Of a DNA stretch of 50,499 nucleotides, positions 42,893-50,499 are shown piece by piece. The translations under genes and the position numbers were made by a program. How positions within the stretch are numbered: the first letter of the stretch is position 1; each line of letters starts with the position of its first letter. Source of the DNA: Syntrophomonadaceae bacterium (GTDB lineage Bacteria; Bacillota; Syntrophomonadia; Syntrophomonadales; Syntrophomonadaceae); contig JAQWBP010000012.1 of NCBI GenBank assembly GCA_028706315.1, forward strand, positions 1 to 50,499. The letters are read 5' to 3'. Under the pieces are notes generated by a model. It searched no databases, had not been told where the DNA came from, and saw only the letters and a list, made by a program, of their open reading frames with translations.

Positions 42893-42969
42893 GGTGTAAT
42901 AGGTATAAATATTAGTTACCATTAGCACAAAAGACTGGTCTACCGGCCTTAGGCCTATTAGCCAAAAGC

Positions 42970-42985
42970 TGGCATGTTTTTTGCA
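42970..42985 (+). promoter_or_regulatory. Sigma-54 promoter
   Basis: TGGCATGTTTTTTGCA matches TGGCAC-N5-TTGCW at all but one position, with GG (42971-42972) and GC (42983-42984) exactly 10 bp apart. Three matching dyads 100-200 bp upstream give the enhancer sites such promoters need. Confidence 0.8.
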
Positions 42986-42995
42986 ATTATTAAAT

Positions 42996-43096
42996 ACAAC
43001 AAAAGGTTTAAATATTCTGACTGAAGAAATAAACTTCTTGACCATGTATGCCGTAATAGGAAAGTACCTCCGGGGTAAGTAACCGGAGGTACTTTT
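42996..43096 (+). ncRNA. Candidate sigma-54-dependent small RNA (or micropeptide mRNA)
   Basis: A transcript started about 11 bp after the sigma-54 promoter would end at the strong hairpin 43061-43096, giving about 100 nt. It could form a small hairpin (GAAG/CTTC region, about 43023-43038) and carries a 12-codon frame, ATG 43045 to TAA 43081-43083, encoding MYAVIGKYLRGK and lying partly in the terminator loop. No convincing Shine-Dalgarno site precedes that ATG, so an RNA function is more likely. Confidence 0.5.
43061..43096 (+). terminator. Strong terminator of the candidate small RNA
   Basis: AAAGTACCTCCGG (43061-43073) pairs exactly with CCGGAGGTACTTT (43083-43095) around GGTAAGTAA, and TTTT-CTTTGCTTTT follows. 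Confidence 0.9.
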
Positions 43097-43313
43097 CTTT
43101 GCTTTTCTTGCTTTTGTATAGTAATAGAAATAAACTATTACTTATAAACTAAGGATAATTTTGAAAAAGATACTGAAAATAATGAACCTAGCAGGCAAAT
43201 TATAATTAAGCCTGAAACGCAACGCCCAAAATAGCTGTAAATATTAGTAAATAAGAATAAACCTATTATTTAACTAATAAAATACAGAAGAATATAAATA
43301 AGGAGTAAGTTAA

Positions 43314-44213
43314 ATGTATTCTAGAATTCTTAACTTTATTCCCGCTGAAAGAGTTAAGTTTAACGAACCTATGCATAGGCATACTACTTTTAGAATTGGT
43401 GGACCTGCTGATGTTCTAATTATGCCGGAGAGTTTTGCTGAAGTTACTGAAATAGTTTCATTTTGTAAAGATAGAGGTATTAGTTTTTTTATACTGGGAA
43501 TGGGCAGCAATATACTTGTGCGGGATAAAGGTATCAGAGGTGTGGTTATAAAACTTGGTAACAAACTAAAAAACATTCGTATTTCCGATAATAATATATA
43601 TGCCGAAACAGGGATAAGACTATCTGAGCTTTCTAAAAGAGCTGCTGCTCACAGTTTGAGCGGATTAGAATTTGCTGAAGGTATTCCCGGGAGCCTTGGT
43701 GGAGCAGTAGTTATGAATGCCGGAGCATATGGGGGAGAGATTAGTAAGGTAGTAGCGGAAGTTGAGGCTATAAATGATAGTGGTTTAGTAAAAAAATTCA
43801 CCCCCGAGCAGATACAGTATGGCTACCGGAAAAGTATTTTCCAAAATAGTGATTATATCATACTGGCTGCGAGTTTTAAGTTAGAGTATGGAGAAAAGGA
43901 AAAAATTCAGGCTACTATGCGTGAATTTGCCCATCTACGAAGGGAAAAACAGCCACTTGATCTGCCCAGCGCAGGGAGTACTTTCCGCCGCCCCGAAGGT
44001 TATTATGTGGGTCCTATGCTTGAAAAGATGGGGCTTAAAGGCTACAACGTCGGGGGAGCAGCAGTATCGGGTAAACATGCTGGTTTTATCGTTAACACTG
44101 GCAGCGCTACCGCCAACGATGTAATTAACCTGATTAAGTATATCCAGCAAAAAGCCCGGGAACAATTCGAAGTAGATTTGCAACCCGAAATAAAAATAAT
44201 CGGTGAAGCCTAA
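43314..44213 (+). CDS. murB: UDP-N-acetylenolpyruvoylglucosamine reductase MurB
   Basis: 299-aa FAD- and NADPH-dependent enzyme of peptidoglycan precursor synthesis, giving UDP-N-acetylmuramate. The FAD domain has HTTFRIGGPADVL (about 22-34) and MGSNILVRDKGIRGVVIKL (about 62-80). GSLGGAVVMNAGAYGGEI and PSAGSTFRRP carry catalytic-region residues, and SGKHAGFIVN is typical of the C-terminal domain. AAGGAG is placed well before ATG 43314. No other cell-wall gene adjoins, but ddh (46590) makes the wall diamino acid. Confidence 0.96.
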   Translation: MYSRILNFIPAERVKFNEPMHRHTTFRIGGPADVLIMPESFAEVTEIVSFCKDRGISFFILGMGSNILVRDKGIRGVVIKLGNKLKNIRISDNNIYAETGIRLSELSKRAAAHSLSGLEFAEGIPGSLGGAVVMNAGAYGGEISKVVAEVEAINDSGLVKKFTPEQIQYGYRKSIFQNSDYIILAASFKLEYGEKEKIQATMREFAHLRREKQPLDLPSAGSTFRRPEGYYVGPMLEKMGLKGYNVGGAAVSGKHAGFIVNTGSATANDVINLIKYIQQKAREQFEVDLQPEIKIIGEA

Positions 44214-44235
44214 CACGGGGAAATCCCCGTGTTAG
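44210..44235 (+). terminator. Hairpin overlapping the murB stop
   Basis: CTAACACGGGGA (44210-44221) pairs perfectly with TCCCCGTGTTAG (44224-44235). There is no T tract, so it may instead stabilise the murB mRNA end. Confidence 0.45.
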
Positions 44236-44254
44236 CCCGTACAGGAGTTAATTT

Positions 44255-45997
44255 ATGAAGATTTTGTTGTGTACGTTAAATGCGAAATATATTCATTCTT
44301 CACTTGCACTAGCCTATTTAAATGAGTTTTGCCAGAGTGATAGGTGGGAAATTGAAGTAAAAGAACTTACTATTAACGAAAATTTGGAAGATATCATGGC
44401 GGAAATTTATCTTAGCCGTCCTGATATTATCTGTTTTTCAGTTTACATCTGGAATATTACACCTGTACTCGAGATATGCAGGGATTATAAAAAGGTAGCT
44501 CCCGAATCAGTTATTATCCTGGGAGGACCTGAAGTCTCGTATGATTCAGCGCAGGTATTGGCTGATAATCCTTGTGTAGATTATATCGTTCGAGGGGAAG
44601 GGGAGTACAGTTTAAAAGAACTTCTGCAGCATATTTACGATAACGCAAGTGTGGCAGAGGTTAAAGGTATAAGCTACCAGGTTAAAAACCAGATTTATGA
44701 AAACCCGGATAGAGAATTAATCAATAATCTGGATACAATTCCTACGCCCTATTATGGTGACATTACTTACTATAAGGACCGTACAATTTATTATGAAACA
44801 TCACGCGGTTGCCCATTTAACTGCTCCTACTGCCTATCGTCTACTATAAGAGGGGTTCGCTTTTTTCCCCTGGACAGGGTAAGAAAAGATCTGCATTTCT
44901 TAATTAATCAAGGGGTTAGGGAAGTAAAATTTGTTGATCGCACCTTTAATTGCCATGAAAAAAGGGCTATCGAATTAATGCGATTTATTATAGATGAAAA
45001 GGGGACAACCAAGTTTCATTTTGAAATATGTGCAGATTTACTGAGCGATGAAATGATGGCTTTTTTAAAAGATGTCCCTCCTGGGTTATTTGATTTTGAA
45101 ATAGGTATTCAATCAACATGCCCGGCAGCGCTGGAAACGGTGCAAAGAAAAATGGATTGGAATCGCCTCAGCCATAATATTAAAGCCTTAAAAGCATATG
45201 ACAACATCCACCTACATCTTGATCTTATAGCTGGCTTACCATGCGAAGATTATACTACTTTTGCTAAATCTTTTAATGATGTATACTTTCTAAACCCTGA
45301 TGTAATACAACTGGGCTTTTTAAAGCTGCTTAAGGGTTCTAAAATTCGTGATGAATTTGCTATCCATGGCTATAAATTTCAGGAAAAGCCACCTTACCAG
45401 GTGTTGACTAATAACTATATCAGTTATGGTGAACTGATAGAACTTACCCGGGTCGAGGACATTTTGGAACGTTATTTCAACTCGGGTAATATGGCTATAA
45501 GTGTTGCTTACATAATTAATAAAATCTATTCAGGTAATGCTTTTCACTTTTATGAGCAGTTTGCCCGGTATTGGGAAGAACATGGTTATTTCAAAATCGG
45601 CCATAGGCGAGAGGCTGAATACACCTTTTTGCAAAATTTCGTTAATGATTATCATGGTGTTTATGCCGCACAGGTTAATGAAAGACTAAAATATGATTAT
45701 CTTATAAGCAGTCGTTCCTATACTTTGCCTGAAAATATTCATAGCTGTAATCCGGTCAACAGTAATGAAATCCTCAATAGCTGCTTAAGAGATGAAATTT
45801 TTGTAGATCAGTATTTACCACAGTTTAAAACAAAAACTATTCGGGAAATGAAGAAGCAACTGCGAATAGAATATTTTAGGTTTGATGCGGTAAAAGGTAC
45901 GGATTTAACTACTCCCGTACCAGTCCTTTTTGTTTATAACCCGATTACTAAAAAGGCTCAAAAAGCCATCTATTTAAAAGACCACATAGGAAATTAA
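44255..45997 (+). CDS. Cobalamin-binding-domain radical SAM protein (DUF4080)
   Basis: 580-aa protein. The N-terminal B12-binding-like Rossmann domain covers about 1-130 (SVYIWNITPVLEICRDYKK, ILGGPEVSYDS). The radical SAM core has RGCPFNCSYCLSS (about 184-196), and the C-terminal DUF4080 domain starts near 370. The B12 motif DxHxxG is not seen, as in many members. The reaction is unknown; relatives act in anaerobes on unidentified substrates. GGAGTTAATTT precedes ATG 44255. Confidence 0.85.
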   Translation: MKILLCTLNAKYIHSSLALAYLNEFCQSDRWEIEVKELTINENLEDIMAEIYLSRPDIICFSVYIWNITPVLEICRDYKKVAPESVIILGGPEVSYDSAQVLADNPCVDYIVRGEGEYSLKELLQHIYDNASVAEVKGISYQVKNQIYENPDRELINNLDTIPTPYYGDITYYKDRTIYYETSRGCPFNCSYCLSSTIRGVRFFPLDRVRKDLHFLINQGVREVKFVDRTFNCHEKRAIELMRFIIDEKGTTKFHFEICADLLSDEMMAFLKDVPPGLFDFEIGIQSTCPAALETVQRKMDWNRLSHNIKALKAYDNIHLHLDLIAGLPCEDYTTFAKSFNDVYFLNPDVIQLGFLKLLKGSKIRDEFAIHGYKFQEKPPYQVLTNNYISYGELIELTRVEDILERYFNSGNMAISVAYIINKIYSGNAFHFYEQFARYWEEHGYFKIGHRREAEYTFLQNFVNDYHGVYAAQVNERLKYDYLISSRSYTLPENIHSCNPVNSNEILNSCLRDEIFVDQYLPQFKTKTIREMKKQLRIEYFRFDAVKGTDLTTPVPVLFVYNPITKKAQKAIYLKDHIGN

Positions 45998-46052
45998 AAA
46001 AACGTCTTTAATCTAGCTATACTTATAGAAGTAGTTCAGGAGGGCAAAAATA

Positions 46053-46472
46053 GTGGAAACACAAAGTAGTTCTTCACATGTGGCCGTAGAAGGTAATTTA
46101 GTTATTCCGTCGGATAAACCGCCTGCGGAATTCATTAGTGATATACAAATTGATATTGTAATATTAGAGCAAAAAATAAAACCTGGTAATACAAACCAGA
46201 CAAATGTAGTTACGAATGTCTCAGATTTACAGCTTTTTATATCCGGTGTGGTCAAATTCCAGATGCAATACACAGCACCAGCTCCTGACACTGGATTACA
46301 TTCTGTATGTTTTGATGTCCACTTTGATGATTCAATGGGTCTGGTAGATTATCCTACTGCAGAAGAAACTATAGTAATCAAACCGGTTATTGAAAAGGCA
46401 TTCTTTAAACAGCTGGACATACGTAATATTTATAAAGCTTTACTCATTCGCCTCGACGCAGCATATGCCTAA
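46053..46472 (+). CDS. SPOCS-domain (DUF3794-like) protein
   Basis: 139-aa protein with one beta-rich domain. LQLFISGVVKFQMQYTAP (about 60-77) and the following VCFDVHFDD resemble the SPOCS/DUF3794 repeats found in spore-coat and morphogenesis proteins such as SipL and in clostridial cell-surface proteins. It has no signal peptide or LysM domain. GTG 46053 follows AGGAGGG. The family assignment is by residue pattern only and should be tested. It stands between the DUF4080 protein and ddh. Confidence 0.55.
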   Translation: METQSSSSHVAVEGNLVIPSDKPPAEFISDIQIDIVILEQKIKPGNTNQTNVVTNVSDLQLFISGVVKFQMQYTAPAPDTGLHSVCFDVHFDDSMGLVDYPTAEETIVIKPVIEKAFFKQLDIRNIYKALLIRLDAAYA

Positions 46473-46589
46473 TTAAAATGATTTGTATACAGTGTATTTT
46501 TTCCTGTAGGTCATTGACGAGTAGGCCTAGTATTGTGTAAACATTATATATGGAAGTAAGAAACATAATCCTTACTGGAGGTATAAATA

Positions 46590-47474
46590 ATGATAAACAC
46601 TATTAGAATTGCCGTAATAGGTTATGGAAACGTAGGTAAATTTGCTGTTGATGCCGTAAAACAGGCATCAGATATGGAATTGGTCGGGGTAGTCGACCAG
46701 GCTTCATCTATAAAAGGTATTAACGTTGTTAATTCAATAAAAGACCTTAAAAAGGTTGATGTAGCCTTAATTTGTATACCTTCAAGAGCTATGCCCCAAT
46801 ATGCCCGGGAAGTTCTATCTTTGGGTATAAATACAGTTGACAGTTATGACATACACGCTAAAATTGCTGACTTTCGCAAGGATCTGCAGGCGGTAGCTGA
46901 GCAGAATAGAGCAGTTGCAGTCGTATCAGCCGGTTGGGACCCCGGGACTGATTCCATGGTACGCTGTATGTTTGAGTTTATGGCTCCGAGTGGCATAACT
47001 TATACAAACTTTGGACCTGGCATGAGCATGGGGCATTCAGTTGCCGTTAAATCTATTGATGGCGTTAAAGATGCACTAGCCATGACAATACCAGCCGGGG
47101 CAGGTATTCATCGTCGTATAGTTTATGTGGAGCTAGACCAAGGAACTGATTTCGCTGCGGTTGAAAACGCAGTTAAGACTGATCCCTATTTTATCAAAGA
47201 TGAAACTCATGTTTTTCAGGTTGATAATGTTAATGATTTAAAAGATATGGGACACGGAGTAGTTATGGAACGCAAAGGTGTCTCAGGCATTACCCATAAC
47301 CAGCAATTAAAGTTGGCTATGACTATAAACAATCCGGCTCTTACTGCTCAGATAATGGTTGCAGCAGCCCGGGCAAGCTTAAAACAAAGACCAGGTGCCT
47401 ATACTTTAATCCAGATTCCGATTATCGATTTTATTTATGGAGATACTGATGAAATAATCAAGAAATTAGTTTAA
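46590..47474 (+). CDS. ddh: meso-Diaminopimelate dehydrogenase
   Basis: 294-aa NADPH-dependent enzyme that makes meso-diaminopimelate from tetrahydrodipicolinate in one step, for lysine and peptidoglycan. The Rossmann motif VIGYGNVGKFAVDAV (about 8-22), VDSYDIHAKI (about 85-94), VSAGWDPGTDSM (about 112-123) and NFGPGMSMGHSVAVK (about 137-151) are classical. GGAGG precedes the ATG. The presence of this short route matches Clostridia that lack the dapD/dapE branch, though those genes could lie elsewhere. Confidence 0.95.
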   Translation: MINTIRIAVIGYGNVGKFAVDAVKQASDMELVGVVDQASSIKGINVVNSIKDLKKVDVALICIPSRAMPQYAREVLSLGINTVDSYDIHAKIADFRKDLQAVAEQNRAVAVVSAGWDPGTDSMVRCMFEFMAPSGITYTNFGPGMSMGHSVAVKSIDGVKDALAMTIPAGAGIHRRIVYVELDQGTDFAAVENAVKTDPYFIKDETHVFQVDNVNDLKDMGHGVVMERKGVSGITHNQQLKLAMTINNPALTAQIMVAAARASLKQRPGAYTLIQIPIIDFIYGDTDEIIKKLV

Positions 47475-47499
47475 CGCTTTTACCTTGTTTAATTAAACC

Positions 47500-47552
47500 T
47501 TTGTAATAAGAAAACTCCTGCGAACAAGTTGCAGGAGTTTTCTTATTACAAA
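47500..47552. terminator. Bidirectional 22-bp hairpin between ddh and degV
   Basis: TTTGTAATAAGAAAACTCCTGC and its exact complement enclose GAACAAGTT. A and T runs sit on opposite arms, so it can serve both converging genes. Confidence 0.85.
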
Positions 47553-47568
47553 GCAGTTTAGTTAATAA

Positions 47569-48420
47569 TTAATCATCCGTACAATATACAATGCCAATAG
47601 TACCTGGTCCAACATGCAGGCCAATGACAGGACCAATGGATACCAAAGGGGCGTCGACATTATACTTTTCCATAACCGTCTGCGCTAACTCCCGGGCTTT
47701 TTCCGGTGCATGAATATGATGAATCAGGACCGACTTTAATCCGTGAGCTTTGCAATCAGAATCGAGGAGATTGAGCATCCTTTTAATAGCCCTACCAGTG
47801 CCGCGTACAGTTTCCAACAAAGCAGTTTCCCCATTCTTTACATAAAGAATGGGTCTTAGATTTAGAATTGAACCTACAAGAGCGGCCGCTCCGCCAATAC
47901 GGCCTCCTTTTTTCAAATATTCCAGAGTTGTTGGGATAAAATAAAATCTTACTTTCTTAAGTATTTGAACGGCTGAGTCCAAGACCTCAGTGAGGCTTTT
48001 TCCCTCTCGGGCAGCCTGAGCAGCTTCGACAACACTAAGACCCATGGCCATACAGTTAGTTCGTGAGTTTAAAACTTCAATTTTAGCACCGGGATACTTT
48101 CGCAATATTCTATCTTTAACGCTCAATGCTGTTTCATATGTACCACTCATACTAGCGGATATGAAAACTGCCAGTACTTCGATACCTTTGGAAACTAGAT
48201 TTTCAAAAACTTCATACATATTTTCTGGAGATGGCTGAGATGATGTGGGGATAATTCCGGTTTCTTCTATTTTGGAATAAAAATAATTATAATCCACTTC
48301 AGTCTCTTTAAAAGATTCATCTGGAAAACTGACCTGCAGGGGGATAATTGTAATATCAAGTTCCTGAATTATCTTATTATCTATATAAGAAGTACTATCA
48401 GTAACTATTTTTACGGTCAT
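47569..48420 (-). CDS. DegV family fatty-acid-binding protein
   Basis: 283-aa two-domain DegV/EDD protein. The signature TDSTSYI (about 6-12) and SRTNCMAMGLSV (about 127-138), with YFIPTTLEYLKKGGRIGG (about 168-185), are typical. Members bind a fatty acid and, as FakB, present it to the kinase FakA. No fakA gene is seen here, but the protein may act with one elsewhere. ATG 48420 starts at the usual MTVKIVTDST; a GTG at 48432 overlaps the Shine-Dalgarno site. The upstream dyad suggests regulation by lipid status. Confidence 0.9.
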   Translation of the reverse strand: MTVKIVTDSTSYIDNKIIQELDITIIPLQVSFPDESFKETEVDYNYFYSKIEETGIIPTSSQPSPENMYEVFENLVSKGIEVLAVFISASMSGTYETALSVKDRILRKYPGAKIEVLNSRTNCMAMGLSVVEAAQAAREGKSLTEVLDSAVQILKKVRFYFIPTTLEYLKKGGRIGGAAALVGSILNLRPILYVKNGETALLETVRGTGRAIKRMLNLLDSDCKAHGLKSVLIHHIHAPEKARELAQTVMEKYNVDAPLVSIGPVIGLHVGPGTIGIVYCTDD

Positions 48421-48508
48421 ATAGAGAGTCACTCCTAACTAAAAATGCATAGAAATCTGCTATAAACAGATTTTCTTTGTCAAGTTGAATTCTGAACAGA
48501 TATTTTTT

Positions 48509-48536
48509 ATTGTAACACTACCATTTATAGTGTCAA
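48509..48536 (-). promoter_or_regulatory. degV promoter with ACACTA/TAGTGT dyad
   Basis: On the minus strand TTGACA (48536-48531), 16-bp spacer and TACAAT (48514-48509) form a strong promoter. ACACTA (48515-48520) and TAGTGT (48528-48533) make a dyad between and over the boxes, a likely operator. Confidence 0.75.
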
Positions 48537-48713
48537 CAACCTACATGGGTAAGAAAAACCTCTCCTAGTAACTCATGATTTTACTTAAGCTTCTAACACC
48601 TTCCGGGGAGCCATTAAGTACATAATTAAAATATTTCCACAAATACTCTTATTCTTCTCAGATATGAGAATACCTGCAAAAATATAGTATATACTGCTAA
48701 ATGGCAAATTTCC

Positions 48714-48762
48714 AGGAATTATGATAAGAGAACTCTTTTAGCTCTCATAAATTCCTTTTTTT
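48714..48762 (+). terminator. Orphan terminator before the CoA-transferase gene
   Basis: AGGAATT pairs with AATTCCT, extended by ATGA/TCAT and GAG/CTC with small bulges, followed by seven T. No gene lies upstream on this strand within the gap, so it may end a small RNA or an attenuated leader. Confidence 0.5.
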
Positions 48763-48822
48763 AAAAGAAAAGGAAACTTGCCTGTCGAAGGATTTTAATG
48801 AAATATGACAATAAGTATTAAT

Positions 48823-48884
48823 ATATGGTAATATTTGATATAATATTATATTTTACCAAACGTTGCCATAACTTATTACCATAT
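48823..48884 (+). promoter_or_regulatory. 11-bp inverted repeat around the CoA-transferase promoter region
   Basis: ATATGGTAATA (48823-48833) and its exact complement TATTACCATAT (48874-48884) are separated by 40 bp that include TATAAT (48839-48844), a candidate -10. The right arm abuts the Shine-Dalgarno GGGGTG. Either looping repression or RNA structure is possible. Confidence 0.55.
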
Positions 48885-48901
48885 GGGGTGAAGAAAAAAC
48901 A

Positions 48902-50251
48902 ATGTTGAAACATCTTACCGTACAGTATAACGAAAAGTTGATAACTGCTGATGAGGCAGCTAAGCTAGTTAAGTCTGGGGATACGGTTTTTATGGGTGAA
49001 TTTGTGATGCTACCTCATGCTCTTGATGCAGCTCTAGCCAAACGAGCTAAAGAACTCGAAAATGTTAACCTTAGGGGGGTTACCCTGACCGGAAAACTAA
49101 AGACTATTGAGGCAGACCCTGAGCGGCAGCATTTCATCTATAATGACTGGCACTTTGGCAGTATGGCCCGAAAACTCCACCAACAAAATCTGGCTAGCTA
49201 TATACCATATACTTATCATCAGGGACCTCGCGTTATACGCAAATACCTGGATCATGATGTTGCTTTTATACAGCTAGGTCCCATGGATACTAACGGATTT
49301 TTTAATCTGGGACCTGCTAACTCCATGACATTTGCCCACTGCAGCAAATCAAAAATAGTGATAGTCGAAGTAAACACTTCGGTTTCACACTGCGCTGGCG
49401 GGAATGGCGAATGTATGCACATCTCTCAGATAGACTACATTGTCGAAGGTGATAATCAACCACTACAAGAGTTAGATGCGATTACACCTACTGATATAGA
49501 TGTGGATATCGCCGGGTACCTCATGGATGAAATTGAAGATGAAAGCTGTTTACAGCTTGGCATAGGCGGACTTCCTAATGTTGTAGGTTCACTGATAGCT
49601 GCGAGCGATTTAAAAGATTTGGGAGTTCATACAGAAATGCTTTGTGATGCTTATGTAGATATGTATGAAGCTGGCCGTATAACTGGTGCCAAAAAGAATA
49701 TTGATAAGTATAAAATGGTCTATACTTTCGCCATGGGCACCCGGAAACTTTATGATTTTCTGGATAACAACCCGGTTTGTGCATCTTATCCGGCTAATTA
49801 TACTAACGACCCGAGGATTATAGGGATGAATGACAAGGTTATTGCCATTAACAACGCTCTGGAAGTAGACCTCTATAGTCAGGTAGCATCAGAATCAAAT
49901 GGATTCCGGCAGATTTCAGGCACTGGCGGACAGTTAGACTTCATACTAGGAGCATTTTATTCTCATGGCGGCAAGGGATTTATCTGTATTAGCTCAACAT
50001 TTACTGATAAAGAAGGTAATATAAAATCTCGAATTACTCCCACTCTTTCACCAGGCACTATAGTTACCTTGCCCAGGTCGTTAACTCACTATGTTGTTAC
50101 TGAATATGGAATTGCACAAATGAAAGGTAAATCTACCTGGCAGCGAGCAGAGGCTCTCATAAATATTGCTCATCCAAACTTCCGGGATGAATTAATCAAG
50201 AAAGCCGATACTATGAAAATATGGGTTAAAAGTAATCGTATTCCTGAATAA
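48902..50251 (+). CDS. Acetyl-CoA hydrolase/transferase family CoA-transferase (butyryl- or 4-hydroxybutyryl-CoA type)
   Basis: 449-aa family I CoA-transferase that swaps CoA between acetate and an acyl-CoA, e.g. butyryl-CoA or 4-hydroxybutyryl-CoA. Motifs are GIGGLPNVVGSL (about 221-232), the region with the catalytic Glu, LGVHTEMLCDAY (about 240-251), GGQLDFILGA, and TEYGIAQMKGKS near the end. The size fits the two-domain family of butyrate- and aminobutyrate-metabolising Clostridia. In a syntrophic butyrate oxidiser it could activate butyrate; in a fermenter it could release it. Confidence 0.9.
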   Translation: MLKHLTVQYNEKLITADEAAKLVKSGDTVFMGEFVMLPHALDAALAKRAKELENVNLRGVTLTGKLKTIEADPERQHFIYNDWHFGSMARKLHQQNLASYIPYTYHQGPRVIRKYLDHDVAFIQLGPMDTNGFFNLGPANSMTFAHCSKSKIVIVEVNTSVSHCAGGNGECMHISQIDYIVEGDNQPLQELDAITPTDIDVDIAGYLMDEIEDESCLQLGIGGLPNVVGSLIAASDLKDLGVHTEMLCDAYVDMYEAGRITGAKKNIDKYKMVYTFAMGTRKLYDFLDNNPVCASYPANYTNDPRIIGMNDKVIAINNALEVDLYSQVASESNGFRQISGTGGQLDFILGAFYSHGGKGFICISSTFTDKEGNIKSRITPTLSPGTIVTLPRSLTHYVVTEYGIAQMKGKSTWQRAEALINIAHPNFRDELIKKADTMKIWVKSNRIPE

Positions 50252-50499
50252 AAGATAGCATACTAAAGCCTAAATTGCTTTTTTAAGCGCCTAATTCCGT
50301 ATTGAGGTTAAAAGCTCCCAGGAATACTGGTAAAATGATAAGGAAATACTTTACGAACATACAGTATATATGGGAGCATTCCTGTAATGCTTAACAGAGG
50401 TCTTTGAAAAAAGAGACGCCGTTCAATACAATTGAATTGTGCTGATCCGGAGAAGAAAGGCACAAAACAAAAGATTGAGGAGGCGTCCCTATATGAAAA
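50252..50499 (+). other. Downstream region with inverted pairs; start of a gene cut by the window edge
   Basis: GCTCCCA and TGGGAGC (near 50307 and 50372) and GAGACGCC with GGCGTCCC (near 50413 and 50482) are inverted pairs. GAGGAGG lies about 12 nt before an ATG at 50493, of which only ATGAAAA remains. The pattern recalls the left end and first codons of an insertion sequence, but there is too little sequence to identify it. Confidence 0.35.

Larger units (their letters stand above)
42638..43313. other. 676-bp noncoding region packed with regulatory signals
   Basis: No ordinary gene lies between glcD (minus) and murB (plus). The region contains the glcD promoter, three ATGC-N6-GCAT dyads, a sigma-54 promoter, a candidate small RNA with a terminator (each listed separately), and an A/T-rich segment before murB with a weak dyad near TTAGTAAATAA (43244-43254). 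Confidence 0.85.
48421..48901. other. 481-bp regulatory gap between degV and the CoA-transferase
   Basis: No protein gene is visible on either strand. It holds the degV promoter and dyad, an orphan plus-strand terminator (48714-48762), and an 11-bp inverted repeat before the CoA-transferase. Confidence 0.75.

Noticed and set aside
1-50499. CRISPR arrays, tRNA or rRNA genes, prophage modules or toxin-antitoxin pairs
   Set aside because: No regular repeat-spacer pattern, cloverleaf, rRNA core sequence or phage structural gene was noticed by reading; a tRNAscan or CRISPR finder run would settle it.

Overview
The window looks like chromosome of an AT-rich, strictly anaerobic, spore-forming member of the Clostridia (Bacillota). 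This rests on gene content: a run typical of Gram-positive endospore formers (miaB, ricF/ylbF, mutS, mutL, miaA, hfq, spoVK, ynbB, glnA, lexA), purine-rich Shine-Dalgarno sites, an oxygen-sensitive two-subunit fumarase, many Fe-S and radical SAM proteins, and an acetyl/butyryl-CoA:CoA-transferase. A syntrophic butyrate-type relative (Syntrophomonadaceae-like) would fit, but that is an inference. No rRNA, tRNA or CRISPR array was seen.

Layout. 1-7700: a mosaic of single genes: SDR oxidoreductase, DEAD-box helicase, DUF4153 membrane protein, a free-standing AICAR transformylase behind a ZTP (pfl) riboswitch, and a PLP aminotransferase. Decayed pieces of a REP-associated transposase and of a GGDEF protein lie between them. 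7700-9680: an accessory island made by a REP-associated tyrosine transposase, with one intact and one truncated copy flanking a coiled-coil gene. 9680-13200: a DUF2179 membrane protein behind an apparent attenuator, then a BlaI/BlaR1 repressor-sensor pair, followed by a broken second copy of the DUF2179 5' end. 13270-17470 (minus strand): fumarase and a polar amino acid ABC transporter. 17750-20730: DUF134, two NifX-like proteins and two ferredoxin-MinD ATPases, resembling the orange-protein (ORP) type anaerobe cluster. 21050-37740: a long plus-strand housekeeping run for tRNA modification (miaB, miaA), mismatch repair (mutS, mutL), Hfq, SpoVK and nitrogen assimilation (glnA), interrupted by a hydantoinase-like and a histone-deacetylase-like gene between mutS and mutL. 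37770-42640 (minus strand): lexA, a TtcA-like protein, a Gre-like factor and a glcF-glcD glycolate/D-lactate oxidase pair. 42640-43310: a noncoding region with regulatory architecture. 43310-50250: murB, a DUF4080 radical SAM protein, a SPOCS-domain protein, diaminopimelate dehydrogenase, DegV and a CoA-transferase.

The most unusual signal is the noncoding stretch at 42770-43096. Three dyads of the same design (ATGC-N6-GCAT), with centres about 73 and 22 bp apart, lie upstream of a well-formed sigma-54 promoter (TGGCAT-N5-TTGCA). That promoter points at an approximately 100-nt transcript ending in a strong intrinsic terminator, with no ordinary gene on it. It looks like an enhancer-controlled small RNA or micropeptide gene.

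Other regulatory finds are a mother-cell-type promoter inside a 15-bp inverted repeat before spoVK, paired dyads at the blaI promoter, a LexA box before lexA, and dyads at the degV and CoA-transferase promoters. Starts given here were moved inward from the longest open frame wherever a Shine-Dalgarno sequence and family N-terminus agreed.
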